Source: Devosia sp. A16
GTDB taxonomy: Bacteria; Pseudomonadota; Alphaproteobacteria; Rhizobiales; Devosiaceae
Direction of reading: 5' to 3'
Assembly: GCF_001402915.1 (NCBI RefSeq)
Contig: NZ_CP012945.1
Coordinates: 2,519,501-2,583,500 of the forward strand
Length of the DNA stretch: 64,000 nt
Every line of letters starts with the position of its first letter. Within the stretch, counting starts at the first letter, position 1. Positions 7,747-19,527 of the stretch are shown piece after piece. The position numbers and the translations under genes were made by a program. Below the pieces are notes generated by a model. That model was not told the DNA's origin. It made no database searches and saw nothing but the letters and a program-made list of their open reading frames with translations.

Positions 7747-9918
7747 TCAGTTGCCGCCGAAGATATCGCCCAGGAGGTCGACCAGGGTGCGGCGCGGGCG
7801 TTCGGCCTGCGGCTGTTCCATCGGCTGCAGCGGTTGCTGCTCGAAGGTCGGTTGCGTCGTCATGGCGCCCGGCAGTTCGGCGACCGGTATGCCCTCGTGG
7901 GCCTTGGTCATGAACTGGCTCCAGATCTCCACCGGCACGTTGCCGCCGGAGAGCTTGGTGCCGACATCATTGTCGTTGCCGAGCCAGACACCCGCCACCA
8001 TGCGGGCCGTATAGCCGACGAACAGCGCGTCGCGGGCCTTCTGGCTGGTGCCGGTCTTGCCGGCCATCGGCCAGCCGTTGAGCTGGGCCCGCTTGCCGGT
8101 ACCGATCTCGACCGCGGCGTGCAGCATGTCGTTCATCTCGGCAACGATATTGGGCTCTATCACCCGGCCGGGGCCGGCCGCCACCGCGTCATACAGCACC
8201 TTGCCGTCGGCGGTCTCGATCCGGGTGATGACATTGGCGATGACGCCGATGCCGCCATTGGCGAAGGGCGCATAGGCTGCCGTCAGCTCGAGCAGCGAGA
8301 CTTCCTGCGTGCCCAGTGCGATCGACGGCACCGCCTGCAGCGGCGACGAAATCCCCATCCGCATTGCCGCTTCCACCACCTTGTCCGGGCCGACATCGTT
8401 GGCGAGCAGCGCCGAGACGGTGTTGCGCGACAGCGCCAGCGCCTGGCGCAAGGTCATGTCGCCGCCATACTTGCCGTCGGCATTGGCCGGTTTCCAGCCG
8501 TTGATGTCGACCGGCCCGTCGGTGGCGATGGTGTCGGGGGTATAGCCCTTCTCCATGCCGGCCAGATACACGAACGGCTTGAAGGTGGAACCGGGCTGCC
8601 GGCGCGCCGTCACTGCACGGTTATACTGGCTCTGCTGGTAGTCGACGCCGCCGACCAGGGCCCGTACCGAGCCGTCGACATCCATCGCCACCATGGCGCC
8701 CTGGGTGAAGCCCTTTTCCTTGCCGTACTTGGCCACGGCTTCCTTCACCACGAATTCCGCCTCCTTCTGGAGGTCCCAGTTGATCGTGGTGTGGACGATC
8801 ACGTCCTGCTTCACTTCGCCCAGATAGGCAGTCATCAGGCTCTCGACCCAGTCGGCGACATAGGATTCGCCTCCCACCACCTTGGTGCGCACCGTCTGGT
8901 TGGGGTCGATCGCCGCAGCCTTGGATTCGGCCGGGGTGATGTAACCTTCCTTGGCCATCGCCGCGAGCACCAGGCCCTGGCGCGCCTTTACCGCATCGGG
9001 GTTGCCCTTGGGGTTGAGGCGCGACGGCGCCTGCAGCGAGCCGGCCAGCATCGCCGCTTCGCCCAGCGACAGGTTGCGCGCCGACTTGCCGAAATAGCGC
9101 TGCGAGGCGGCCTCGATGCCGTAGGACTCGTGCCCGAAGAACATGCGGTTGAGGTAGAGGTCGAGGATATCGTCCTTGGAATAGTTCTGCTCCAGCCACA
9201 CGGCGAGCAGCGCTTCCTGCACCTTGCGGCCCAGCGTTTGGTCGGGAGTGAGGAACAGGTTCTTGGCTACCTGCTGGGTGATGGTCGAGGCGCCGCGGGT
9301 CACTTCGCCCGCCTGCACGCTTTCGAGCGCCACCGAGACGAGGCCGAGCACGTCGATCCCGAAATGATCGTAGAAGCGCCGGTCCTCGATGGCGACGAAG
9401 GCCGCCGGCACGTAATAGGGCAACTCGCGCAGCGACACTGCCTCACCGCCGGTCTTGCCGCGGTTGGAGATCAATTGCCCGTTAGCGGCGACGATGCGGA
9501 TATTGGCGGCGCGGTCCGGCACCTTCCAGGTGTCGGCCGAGGGCAGTTGCACGGCGTAGTAGACCACCACCGCGCCCAAGGCCAGGGCGCCCCAGATGCC
9601 CAGGATGAACAGCCAGGAGATCATCTTCCAGATAACCCCGAACAGCGTCAGCGGGCGCCGTTCACGCCGGCCACGGCCCTTCTTCTGCTTGGGGGCCCGA
9701 CCACGCGGCGCCTTGCCGCGGGGGGCGCGCTCGCTGCGCTCGTCGTCGACATAGACGCCGCCATCGGAAAAGCCCGGCTCGATCCGGGCGCCGCGCGCCG
9801 CCTTTTTCGCCGGTGCGGAACGCTCCGAACGCGTGCCCTTTTTGGGCATGGCGCCGACGCGATCATCGGGCGAGACGTGAAAATCCATAAACAGGGCCCC
9901 GGCATTCTTCTTGCGCAT
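7747..9918 (-). CDS. Class A penicillin-binding protein (PBP1A family)
   Basis: This bifunctional peptidoglycan synthase has about 723 residues. A very basic N-terminal cytoplasmic tail of about 90 residues is followed by one membrane helix. The glycosyltransferase domain contains EDRRFYDHFGID, GASTITQQVAKNLF and RKVQEALLA. The transpeptidase domain contains the nucleophile motif STFK, SRN and KTGTS. It polymerises and cross-links peptidoglycan in the periplasm. The start is uncertain: ATGs at 9918 and 9849 are both in frame, and an earlier one at 10050 would add an unlikely leader. It is a single minus-strand gene. Confidence 0.93.
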   Translation of the reverse strand: MRKKNAGALFMDFHVSPDDRVGAMPKKGTRSERSAPAKKAARGARIEPGFSDGGVYVDDERSERAPRGKAPRGRAPKQKKGRGRRERRPLTLFGVIWKMISWLFILGIWGALALGAVVVYYAVQLPSADTWKVPDRAANIRIVAANGQLISNRGKTGGEAVSLRELPYYVPAAFVAIEDRRFYDHFGIDVLGLVSVALESVQAGEVTRGASTITQQVAKNLFLTPDQTLGRKVQEALLAVWLEQNYSKDDILDLYLNRMFFGHESYGIEAASQRYFGKSARNLSLGEAAMLAGSLQAPSRLNPKGNPDAVKARQGLVLAAMAKEGYITPAESKAAAIDPNQTVRTKVVGGESYVADWVESLMTAYLGEVKQDVIVHTTINWDLQKEAEFVVKEAVAKYGKEKGFTQGAMVAMDVDGSVRALVGGVDYQQSQYNRAVTARRQPGSTFKPFVYLAGMEKGYTPDTIATDGPVDINGWKPANADGKYGGDMTLRQALALSRNTVSALLANDVGPDKVVEAAMRMGISSPLQAVPSIALGTQEVSLLELTAAYAPFANGGIGVIANVITRIETADGKVLYDAVAAGPGRVIEPNIVAEMNDMLHAAVEIGTGKRAQLNGWPMAGKTGTSQKARDALFVGYTARMVAGVWLGNDNDVGTKLSGGNVPVEIWSQFMTKAHEGIPVAELPGAMTTQPTFEQQPLQPMEQPQAERPRRTLVDLLGDIFGGN

Positions 9919-10158
9919 GGCGTGTGTCCGGCAGCCGGTTCCCTTCGCGGGGCAGCCTGCGGACGCCATCGGGCATCCGACCGTCTCGCCAAGCCTCAGC
10001 CAACCCGAAACTCCGGGCCTTCGACCAGCGCGGTCCCCTTGGCTATCCAAGTTAAATGTGGCCGGTTTATGTGGGCTTAAGCGTGCCGGTCGAGCGGTGT
10101 TGCGGAGCGGTGACAGCTGGCGCAGGCCGGCTTCGATCGCAGCGAGCGCAGTGGCGGA

Positions 10159-11076
10159 TCAACCGGCCGACAGCAGGTCACCGGCCTTCAGCCGCGCCAC
10201 GTCACGCAGCGGCGGCGCGCCGAAGGTGCGGGCATATTCGCGGCTGAACTGGCTGGGGCTGTCATAGCCGACGCGGTGGCCGGCCGTCGCCGCATCGACC
10301 GCTTCGGACAGCATCAGCCGGCGCGCTTCCTGTAGCCGCAACTGCTTCTGGTACTGCAGCGGACTCATCGCCGTCACCGCCTTGAAATGCAGGTGCAGCG
10401 CCGAAGGGCTCATGCGCGCTTCGGCCGCCACCGTCTCGATGGCGAAGGCCTCGCGATAGTTGAGCTTGATCCAGCCGATGGCCCGGTTGACCTGCTGCAG
10501 CCGGCTCTCGGCCAAGGCAATCTGCTGCAGCTTGGTGGCCTGGTCGGAGCGGAGCAGGCGGTAGAGGATCTCGCGCTTCACCATCGGCCCGAGCACCGCC
10601 AGGTCCTCCGGCCGCTCAAGCAGCTTGACCAGCCGGATCGCCGCATCGAGCAGGTCGGACATGATCGGGCTCACCGTCACGCTCGGTTCGGCCTCGGCGG
10701 CCGCTGCGGCGGTGACGCCGCCGACCTCGATCAGCAAGGCGCCGATCTCGGCGGCATCGAGCTCGAGCTTCATGCAGAGGTATGGTTCGTCCGGCGTCGC
10801 CTCGACCACCTGGCCGATGACCGGCGTATCCACCGAGACGACGAGGAAATTCGCCGCGTCATAGTTGAGCACCCGGTCCCCGGCGATCACCCGCTTGCGG
10901 CCCTGCGCCACGATGCAGAGCGCCGGATGGTGCACGGCATGCATCGGTTCGGACGGGTGCGAGATCCGCACCAGCGACATGCCTTCGACCGGCGTTGCCT
11001 GAATGCCGTCGTCGGTCGCGAACTGTGCAATCAGGTTTTTGAGTTCATCCATGCGATCCATGGCGAATTCCTTCAT
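10159..11076 (-). CDS. AraC family transcriptional regulator
   Basis: The protein has 305 residues. It has an N-terminal AraC_N-type cupin region (about 20-190, with VRISHPSEPMHAVHHPALCIVAQG) and a C-terminal double helix-turn-helix (about 200-295, with TVAAEARMSPSALHLHFKAVTAMSPLQYQKQLRLQEARR). The second HTH contains GYDSPSQFSREYARTFG. Starts at 11076 and 11061 are both possible. It is divergent from two tiny reading frames and the Atu4866-type gene, which are its likely targets by position. In other genomes this regulator type often controls a neighbouring oxidoreductase, and none is present here. Confidence 0.9.
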   Translation of the reverse strand: MKEFAMDRMDELKNLIAQFATDDGIQATPVEGMSLVRISHPSEPMHAVHHPALCIVAQGRKRVIAGDRVLNYDAANFLVVSVDTPVIGQVVEATPDEPYLCMKLELDAAEIGALLIEVGGVTAAAAAEAEPSVTVSPIMSDLLDAAIRLVKLLERPEDLAVLGPMVKREILYRLLRSDQATKLQQIALAESRLQQVNRAIGWIKLNYREAFAIETVAAEARMSPSALHLHFKAVTAMSPLQYQKQLRLQEARRLMLSEAVDAATAGHRVGYDSPSQFSREYARTFGAPPLRDVARLKAGDLLSAG

Positions 11077-11249
11077 TCTCGATGCAACCTACATAGCAGT
11101 TCGCGCGGGCGAGTCACGTGCGATCACCGAGTTTTGGAGGATTGTGCAATCACTCCGGAGGATCAGTCTACCGCCTCCAGTCCTTGCCGAGCGATATAGC
11201 TGTCACCGCCAGACGCACCAAGGTCGGCGGTAGAAAGCGAGGACCCCAA

Positions 11250-11384
11250 ATGACTATCGATCTTTCCAGCATCGCCCGGAGCCTGCAGCCCCAGGCCATC
11301 CTCGCCATCACCAGCAAGCTTCTGAAGCAGGCGAATGTCCGGCCGCGCCGGCCGCGGCGCGAGCGGCGGAGCATGAATGGCTAA
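11250..11384 (+). CDS. Small basic protein, 44 residues, unknown function
   Basis: The frame starts at an ATG preceded by an AGCGAGGA ribosome-binding-like stretch and encodes an amphipathic N-terminal half (MTIDLSSIARSLQPQAIL) followed by an Arg-rich tail (RPRRPRRERRSMNG). Its last eight bases overlap the start of the next small frame (ATG at 11377, stop TAA at 11382-11384), a layout that fits translational coupling. I recognise no family. It faces the AraC regulator gene and precedes the Atu4866-type gene. Confidence 0.45.
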   Translation: MTIDLSSIARSLQPQAILAITSKLLKQANVRPRRPRRERRSMNG

Positions 11385-11469
11385 CCGGCGGCTCGTTGTA
11401 CTGCTTGCCGGCGCGGCGCTGATCGCCGCGCTGGCAGTCGTAGCGGGCACCACGCTGGGCCTCGCCTGA
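11377..11469 (+). CDS. Small single-span membrane protein, 30 residues
   Basis: The frame encodes MANRR followed by an almost wholly hydrophobic stretch (residues 6-30, rich in Leu, Ala and Val) and stops at 11467-11469. GGCGGAG lies about six bases before the ATG. The hydrophobic design and the overlap with the preceding frame suggest a real small inner-membrane protein. At this length chance cannot be excluded. No family is recognised. Confidence 0.45.
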   Translation: MANRRLVVLLAGAALIAALAVVAGTTLGLA

Positions 11470-11508
11470 AGCCGCCGACCCCTCTCACTCCAGCCTGGAG
11501 TTTCACCA

Positions 11509-11751
11509 ATGGGAACCAGACACGACTATACCGGCCTGTGGGCCACTGCAGACGGCGAAATCCGTCAGGCGCTGTTGCCCAACGGCCGCTACATCGAAGC
11601 GCGCGGCCATCTCGACGTCGCCTACCAGGGCGACTATCGGATCGTCGGCAACCACATCGAGTACCAGGACGATACCGGCTTCACCGCCGCCGGCGATTTC
11701 ATCGCCGGCGTCCTGCACCATGCCGGCATGGTGATGTACGCCCGGGACTGA
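11509..11751 (+). CDS. Atu4866-domain small protein
   Basis: This 80-residue protein (GLWATADGEIRQALLPNGRYIEARG, then YQGDYRIVGNHIEYQDDTGFTAAGDF) matches the small Atu4866-type beta-barrel family known from Agrobacterium, whose function is not established. GGAGT lies a few bases before the ATG. It follows two tiny reading frames in the same direction and ends before a GC-rich hairpin. Its position opposite an AraC regulator suggests it is regulated by that protein. Confidence 0.8.
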   Translation: MGTRHDYTGLWATADGEIRQALLPNGRYIEARGHLDVAYQGDYRIVGNHIEYQDDTGFTAAGDFIAGVLHHAGMVMYARD

Positions 11752-11777
11752 CCCTCCGACTAACCCGGATCGGATGA

Positions 11778-11803
11778 AGGCCCGCCAACTGGCGGGCCTT
11801 TCA
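11778..11803. terminator. Probable terminator hairpin between convergent genes
   Basis: A 9-bp AGGCCCGCC/GGCGGGCCT stem with an AACT loop lies between the Atu4866-type gene and the convergent YnfA-type gene. There is a short T-rich tail on the plus strand. Confidence 0.7.
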
Positions 11804-11805
11804 TT

Positions 11806-12144
11806 TCAATTGGAGCGCGGCGCAAAAAGGATGATTGCTGTGCCAACCAGCGCCAGCCCTCCGCCGGCCAGATCCCATACGTCCGGGCGCCGTCCCTCGG
11901 CGAGCCACAGCCAAAGCAGGGATGCCGCGATATAGACCCCGCCATAAGCCGCAAAGGCTCGGCCCGCATGTTCGCTCGGCGCGAGCGTCAGCAACCAGGC
12001 GAAGGCCGCGAGTGAGGCCAGCCCTGGAATCAGCCACCAGATCGATTGCCCGTTGCGGAACCACACCCAGAACGCGAAACATCCGGCGATTTCGGCAACT
12101 GCGGCCCCGGCGTAGACCAGCAAGGTAGGCACGTAGACAGGCAT
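11806..12144 (-). CDS. YnfA/UPF0060 family membrane protein
   Basis: This 112-residue protein has four predicted membrane helices. The motifs [46 protein letters not shown] and [21 protein letters not shown] are the family signature. It is an inner-membrane protein related in fold to small multidrug transporters, and its function is not firmly established. Length and motif order agree with the family. It is transcribed in the same direction as the next small gene upstream, 37 bp away. Confidence 0.92.
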   Translation of the reverse strand: MPVYVPTLLVYAGAAVAEIAGCFAFWVWFRNGQSIWWLIPGLASLAAFAWLLTLAPSEHAGRAFAAYGGVYIAASLLWLWLAEGRRPDVWDLAGGGLALVGTAIILFAPRSN

Positions 12145-12181
12145 TCGCGCGCTCCACCAGCTGATGTCGGTCCTAACGGCG

Positions 12182-12517
12182 CTATTTCTGGTCCCAGCCG
12201 ACGATCACGCCATCTTCGAGCGTGACCTTGTCGCGATAGCGGTTGGCGGCGACCGGGCGGTACTTGAACACCTGCTTGATCTTGGTCTTCATGACCTTTT
12301 CCTCGATCGACGCCGGCTCGCCCCAGCTGTCGCGCAACTGCTCGGCCGTCATGCCCTGCCAGATGGTCTTGCTCACCAGCGCATCGACCAGCTTCTCGTC
12401 GCCGCCATACTTCTGCAGCAGGCGGGCATAGCGGCTGCGCTTGGCCAGGGCGAACGCCGCGAACCACAGCACGGCGACCGCCACGACGATCAGGATGCCA
12501 GCGACGATCCACTCCAT
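12182..12517 (-). CDS. Small membrane-anchored protein with BamE/DUF2845-like motif
   Basis: The protein has 111 residues. It has an N-terminal membrane helix (about 3-25), a basic stretch, and a C-terminal soluble part. The soluble part contains [32 protein letters not shown], a pattern seen in BamE-like and DUF2845 proteins that sit at the envelope. The final segment ([26 protein letters not shown]) is a beta-rich tail. The family call rests on motif memory only. It lies between the YnfA-type gene and gyrB, all on the minus strand. Confidence 0.65.
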   Translation of the reverse strand: MEWIVAGILIVVAVAVLWFAAFALAKRSRYARLLQKYGGDEKLVDALVSKTIWQGMTAEQLRDSWGEPASIEEKVMKTKIKQVFKYRPVAANRYRDKVTLEDGVIVGWDQK

Positions 12518-12587
12518 CGCCGGTCAAGCCGCCAGCGGAAGGTGGGGGGAGGGCGATGCAGCCAAGCGTCTTCCGATCCCAGAGTTC

Positions 12588-15053
<2,466 letters not shown>

Positions 15054-15155
15054 TCAGGTCAGCAGGTCCGCTGGGATCGGTCTAGCGGATCGGGTGTTCA
15101 TACCCAAGGGAAATGGCTATTTTTAGCCCGTTTTACAAGGCTTAGGGACCGTTTC

Positions 15156-16280
15156 TCACGGCTCAGGCGCCAATCGCCCATCCTTGACGATTACCCGCTG
15201 CGCCCCCTCGGCCAGCGCCTCGAACAGCATGGGGTCGGTGCCGGTCATGAAACATTGTGTGTTGAGGCTGTCGAGTGCCGTGAACAGCGCCGCCCGGCGG
15301 CCGGGATCGAGATGCGCCGCCACTTCGTCGAGCAGCAGGAAGGGCGCGATGCCGGCCGCACGCTTGACCAGCCGCGCATGGGCGAGGATCAGCCCGATCA
15401 GCAGCGCCTTCTGCTCGCCGGTGGAGCCGAGCGCCGCCGGCATGTCCTTCTGCGCATGCCGCACCTCGAGGTCGATGCGGTGCGGGCCGACCAGGGTGCG
15501 CCCGGCGGCGCGGTCGAGGTTGCGGTTGGCGCGCCACAGGGCCCTGAGGTCCGCTTCGAGCACCGCCGAGGACTGAGCCTCGTGCCGATCCTCGAACAGG
15601 GGCGTCAGCGCCAGCCGGGCTGCCGGAAAGTTTGCCTCGTCGACGCCGGCCGCGATCAGCGCCTGCAGCTCGCCGAGGCTGTCGGCGCGCGCGAAATGCA
15701 CGGCTGCGGCCGCCGCCGCCATCTGTGCTTCGACCGCATCGATCCAGATCGGGTCGGCGTCCTCGTCGAGCAGCCGGTTGCGCTGCCGCATGGTCTTTTC
15801 GAAGTCGGAGACCTGAGCCGAATGGCCGGGGAGCAGCGTCGTCACCAGTCGGTCGAGGAAACGCCGGCGTTCGCTCGCCGGGCCGGTGAACAGGCCATCC
15901 ATCGCCGGGGTCAGCCAGAGCACCCTCAGATAGGAGCTCATCTCCTCGATGGTCCGGGCGTTGGCGCCGTTGATCCGCACCCGCCTGCCGCCCTCCGGGC
16001 CGCCGGCGCCGGTGCCGATATCGACCGGCCCCTCAGGCGTTTCGACCGTGGCGGCCACTGCCCAAAGCCCGTCGGATCCTTGCGCCGCGACATCTTCGAA
16101 CGGGGCGCCGCGCAGGCCGCGCCCCGGCGACAGCAGCGATACCGCCTCGAGCAGGTTGGTCTTTCCCGCGCCGTTCGCGCCGACCAGCACCAGGTGCCGC
16201 CCGTCGAGATCGAGCGCCGCCGATGCATAGTTGCGGAAATGCGAGAGGCGAAGCCGTGAGATGTAGCGGGAAGGGTGCAT
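15156..16280 (-). CDS. recF: DNA replication/repair protein RecF
   Basis: The protein has 374 residues. It has the N-terminal LRLSHFRNYASAALDLDGRHLVLVGANGAGKTNLLEAVSLLSPGRGLRG block with the Walker A motif GANGAGKTN, a central coiled region, a signature motif STGEQKALLIGLILAHA, and Walker B LLLDEVAAHLDP. RecF loads RecA at single-stranded gaps. The adjacency to dnaN and gyrB is the classical arrangement. Confidence 0.97.
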   Translation of the reverse strand: MHPSRYISRLRLSHFRNYASAALDLDGRHLVLVGANGAGKTNLLEAVSLLSPGRGLRGAPFEDVAAQGSDGLWAVAATVETPEGPVDIGTGAGGPEGGRRVRINGANARTIEEMSSYLRVLWLTPAMDGLFTGPASERRRFLDRLVTTLLPGHSAQVSDFEKTMRQRNRLLDEDADPIWIDAVEAQMAAAAAAVHFARADSLGELQALIAAGVDEANFPAARLALTPLFEDRHEAQSSAVLEADLRALWRANRNLDRAAGRTLVGPHRIDLEVRHAQKDMPAALGSTGEQKALLIGLILAHARLVKRAAGIAPFLLLDEVAAHLDPGRRAALFTALDSLNTQCFMTGTDPMLFEALAEGAQRVIVKDGRLAPEP

Positions 16281-16300
16281 TGGCGGCGCCGCAACCTCGA

Positions 16301-16461
16301 TCTCCCTTCTCCCCTTGAGGGAGAAGGTGGCGCGCAGCGCCGGATGAGGGGTCCGCGATGCGAAGTCATCGCGCGATCCGAACGAAGTGAGGAGCGACTT
16401 CCCCTCACCCGACCCGGCTTCGCCGGGCCACCCTCTCCCTCAAGGGGAGAGGGAAGACAGG
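16301..16461. repeat. Palindromic intergenic repeat (family B) between recF and dnaN
   Basis: The outer arms TCTCCCTTCTCCCCTTGAG and CTCAAGGGGAGAGGGA are inverted, with inner blocks GGCGCGCAGCGCCGGATGAG and CCCGGCTTCGCCGGG. The element fills nearly the whole 183-bp gap and ends two bases from the dnaN stop codon, so it can fold in the dnaN-recF transcript. Confidence 0.75.
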
Positions 16462-16463
16462 CC

Positions 16464-17582
16464 TTACACCCGCATCGGCATCAGCACATAGAGCGCCTTG
16501 GCGTCGCCGTCCTCGCGCACCAGCGTCGGCGAGCCGGCGTCGTTGAACAGGAACACCGCGTTCTCCGAGCGGATCTGGCCGATGATGTCGAGCAGGTACC
16601 GGGCGTTGAAGCCGATCTCGAAACTCTCGGGCTCGAATTCGACCGCCAGCTCCTCGCTCGCCGTGCCATGGTCCGGGTTGGTGACCGAAAGCTCGAGCTG
16701 GCCTTCTTTCATCGACAGCTTGACGGCCTTGCCGCCGCGATCCGACGCAATGGTCGAGACGCGGTCGACGGCGGTCGCAAAGGTCTGCTTGTCGACGTTC
16801 ATCTGCTTGTCGTTGTTCTTGGGCGTCACCCGATCATAGTCGGGGAAGGTGCCTTCGATCAGCTTCGACAGCAGCACCACGCTGCCCAGGGTGACCCGGA
16901 TCTTGGTGTCCGAAAGTTCGACCTCGACATCGCCATCGGCGCCGTCGAGCAGCTTCTGCACTTCCGACACGGTTTTCTTGGGCACGATGATGCCCGGCAT
17001 GCCCTTGGCGCCCTGCGGTGCATCGGATTCGGCGCGCGCCATGCGGTGTCCGTCGGTGGCGACGGCGCGCAGCGTCGGCACACCGCCGACCTCCAGCACG
17101 TGCATGTAGATGCCGTTGAGGTAGTAGCGCGTCTCCTCATTGGAGATGGCGAACTGGGTGCGCTCGATCAGCTCGCGCAGCGTCGCCGCGGGAACCGAGA
17201 ACGTATGAGTGAAGGTTCCGGACTTGAGGTCCGGGAAACTGTCGGGCGACAGGCACGCCAGGTGGAAGCGCGACCGTCCGGAGGTCACCAGCAGCTGTTC
17301 GGTGCCTTCGTTCTCGAGCCGGACTTCGGCCCCGTCGGCGAGCTTGCGGACGATTTCGTAGAGCGTGTGTGCCGGCACCGTGGTGGTCCCGGCCTGGCCG
17401 ACCATGGCCGGCACGCTTTCGGTCACCTCGATATCGAGGTCGGTGGCGCGCAGGTCGAGCTTGCCGTCCGAAGCCTTGAGCAGCACGTTGGCGAGGATGG
17501 GGTAGGTATTGCGGCGCTCCACCACGCGGTGGACGTGCCCCAGCGACTTGAGCAGATGGTTGCGCTCGAGAGTGACTTTCAT
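16464..17582 (-). CDS. dnaN: DNA polymerase III beta sliding clamp
   Basis: This 372-residue clamp starts MKVTLERNHLLKSLGHVHRVVERRNTYPILANVLL and ends in the typical ALYVLMPMRV. The three repeated clamp folds and motifs such as FHLACLSPDSFPDL and FEIGFNARYLLDI are clear. It forms a dimeric ring that tethers polymerase III to DNA. It lies downstream of dnaA, with a small reading frame between them. Confidence 0.98.
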   Translation of the reverse strand: MKVTLERNHLLKSLGHVHRVVERRNTYPILANVLLKASDGKLDLRATDLDIEVTESVPAMVGQAGTTTVPAHTLYEIVRKLADGAEVRLENEGTEQLLVTSGRSRFHLACLSPDSFPDLKSGTFTHTFSVPAATLRELIERTQFAISNEETRYYLNGIYMHVLEVGGVPTLRAVATDGHRMARAESDAPQGAKGMPGIIVPKKTVSEVQKLLDGADGDVEVELSDTKIRVTLGSVVLLSKLIEGTFPDYDRVTPKNNDKQMNVDKQTFATAVDRVSTIASDRGGKAVKLSMKEGQLELSVTNPDHGTASEELAVEFEPESFEIGFNARYLLDIIGQIRSENAVFLFNDAGSPTLVREDGDAKALYVLMPMRV

Positions 17583-17754
17583 AAACCCAAAACCCCTACC
17601 CCAGACGGCTGCTGCCCGGCGAAACCCAGCCCAAAACCAAGCGGAAACCGGGCTGCGACATTACAATTCAAGGGGCAAAAGGCAAGGGCGCGTGGGCCCG
17701 CGAGGCCGCTATCCCTAGACAAAATGCGCGGCAGCGTGGCGCCTGGGGGGCTCG

Positions 17755-17988
17755 CTACCGCCTCTCGCCGTTCAGCGCCCGTTCCATCGCCTCGAGACGC
17801 CGCTCGGTGTCTTCGAGGCGTCGTGCGGCGTCCTCGGCATTCAGACGCGCCAGCATCTCGTGCCAGGCCCGGTCGGGCGGCAGCGGCTGGGGCTCAGGGC
17901 GCGCCCCCAGATCGAGGCGCTTCAGACCTTTTCTGATCCGCAGCAACAGCCGCGGAGTTCTCGAACGCGATACCGGCAACGCTACCAC
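17755..17988 (-). CDS. Hypothetical 77-residue coiled-coil protein between dnaA and dnaN
   Basis: The frame starts with GTG and has a basic N-terminal half (RTPRLLLRIRKGLKRLDLG), a proline-rich linker (RPEPQPLPPDRAWHEML) and a strongly helical, charged C-terminal segment (ARLNAEDAARRLEDTERRLEAMERAL) that should form a coiled coil. The codon third positions are GC-rich, as in genuine genes here. No family is recognised. The arrangement between dnaA and dnaN on the same strand makes cotranscription likely. Confidence 0.5.
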   Translation of the reverse strand: MVALPVSRSRTPRLLLRIRKGLKRLDLGARPEPQPLPPDRAWHEMLARLNAEDAARRLEDTERRLEAMERALNGERR

Positions 17989-18078
17989 TCACTAACGGAC
18001 CCTACTGGGTCGAAACTCACAACGCCGCCGGATGGTTTCGGCCGGCGGTGCCCTCCCCGCGGGGGAGGGCCGCATATC

Positions 18079-19527
18079 TCATTCTTCGAGCATCCGCTTG
18101 AGCAGTTCAATCTCCTGCGCCAGCTCGCCGTCATCCTTGATCATCTGCTCGACCTTGCGGACCGAGTGCAGCACCGTGGTGTGGTCGCGGCCGCCGAAGC
18201 GCCGGCCGATTTCCGGCAGCGAACGCGAGGTCAGCGCCTTGGCCAGATACATCGCGATCTGGCGCGGACGCACCACGTCGCGCGAGCGGCGCGAGGACAG
18301 CAGGTCGTTGCGTGGCACCTTGTAGTGGCGCGACACGATCCTGAGGATGTCCTCGATTCGCACCCGGCGGGCATCGCGCTGCCGCACCAGGTCAGCCAGC
18401 GTGCGCTCGGCGAGCGCCACGGTGATCGGCTCCTTGGTCAGCTGGTTGGCGGCGAGGAGACGGTTCACCGCCCCATCGAGATCACGACCATGGCTCACCA
18501 CCACGCGGGCGACATAGTCGAGCACCGCCGGGGCGAAATGCGCATCGGAGAACCGCGAGGCCGCCTGCTCGGCCCGTCGGGTGACGATAGCGCGGCGGAG
18601 ATCGAGGTCGAACGAGTTGATCGGCACCACGAGGCCACCCGAGAGCCGCGAACGCACGCGCTCATCGAGCATTTCGAGGTCGCGCGGCGGCGCGTCGCCG
18701 GCCACCACCACCTGCTTGGCCCCGGTCAGCAGCGTCCCCAGCGTGTGGCCGAACTCGGTGGCGGATTTGCCCTGCAGGAACTGCATGTCGTCGATCAGCA
18801 ACAGGTCGACGCGGCGCAGCCACTCCTTGAAGCCGAGCGCCGACTGGCGCTGCACGGCCGTGATGAAGTGGTACATGAAATGGTCGGCCGTCAGGTAGAC
18901 GATGTTGCGGCCGGGCTCGGCCGCGCCTGCGGCCCAGGCGATGGCGTTGAGCAGGTGGGATTTGCCCAGGCCGACGCTCGAGTGGATGTAGATCGGGTTG
19001 AAGCTGACGGTGTTGTTGGCGGCCGCGTGGGCCACCTGCTTGGCCACTTGCAGCGCCATCTCGTTGGCCGAGCCGGCAACGAAGCTGTCGAAGGTCATCT
19101 TGGGGTCGAGGGCCGATCCGGACAGCGCGTCGCCGCGTGGCGCCGGCGCTGTCGTCGACTCCCGCACCACGCGGGGCGCCACCGGTGCGGCCGTCACTTC
19201 GACCTCGATCGCTTCGCTGGGCGTCTCGGCCTGGTGCAGCCGGGGCCGAGCCTGGCCGTTGACGCGCACCGTGAAGTGCAGGCGGGCGAGGCCGGCGGAT
19301 TCCGCGCGGAACGCCTCGAGAATCTTTTCGGCGTAGTTCGACTGCACCCAGGAGGACAGGAAGCGGGTCGGCACGCTCAGATGGGCCAGGTCGTCGACGA
19401 TCTCTTCCAGTTCCAGCCGGGCAAACCAGGAGTTGAAGACATCCTCGCCGACGGCGGCCTTGAGCCGGGCACGGACACGCTGGAAAAGCTCGTTGGAGCC
19501 GAGTGCCTGGCCGTCCTTGCCCATCAT
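18079..19527 (-). CDS. dnaA: Chromosomal replication initiator protein DnaA
   Basis: I chose the ATG at 19527 because GAGGGAG lies five bases upstream, which gives 482 residues. The same frame extends to 19662 but without such a signal. Domain I (about 10-90) precedes a variable linker. The AAA+ domain has Walker [10 protein letters not shown] (183-191, with Ser-Ser in place of the usual Gly-Gly and Ser in place of Thr after the Lys) and Walker [10 protein letters not shown]. The C-terminal DNA-binding helix-turn-helix contains [15 protein letters not shown]. It binds DnaA boxes and opens the origin. Confidence 0.97.
   Translation of the reverse strand: MMGKDGQALGSNELFQRVRARLKAAVGEDVFNSWFARLELEEIVDDLAHLSVPTRFLSSWVQSNYAEKILEAFRAESAGLARLHFTVRVNGQARPRLHQAETPSEAIEVEVTAAPVAPRVVRESTTAPAPRGDALSGSALDPKMTFDSFVAGSANEMALQVAKQVAHAAANNTVSFNPIYIHSSVGLGKSHLLNAIAWAAGAAEPGRNIVYLTADHFMYHFITAVQRQSALGFKEWLRRVDLLLIDDMQFLQGKSATEFGHTLGTLLTGAKQVVVAGDAPPRDLEMLDERVRSRLSGGLVVPINSFDLDLRRAIVTRRAEQAASRFSDAHFAPAVLDYVARVVVSHGRDLDGAVNRLLAANQLTKEPITVALAERTLADLVRQRDARRVRIEDILRIVSRHYKVPRNDLLSSRRSRDVVRPRQIAMYLAKALTSRSLPEIGRRFGGRDHTTVLHSVRKVEQMIKDDGELAQEIELLKRMLEE

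Noticed and set aside
7708-10080. Long plus-strand frame opposite the penicillin-binding protein
   Set aside because: It is the shadow of an undoubted class A PBP. Composition is His-, Arg- and Asp-rich and no family is visible.
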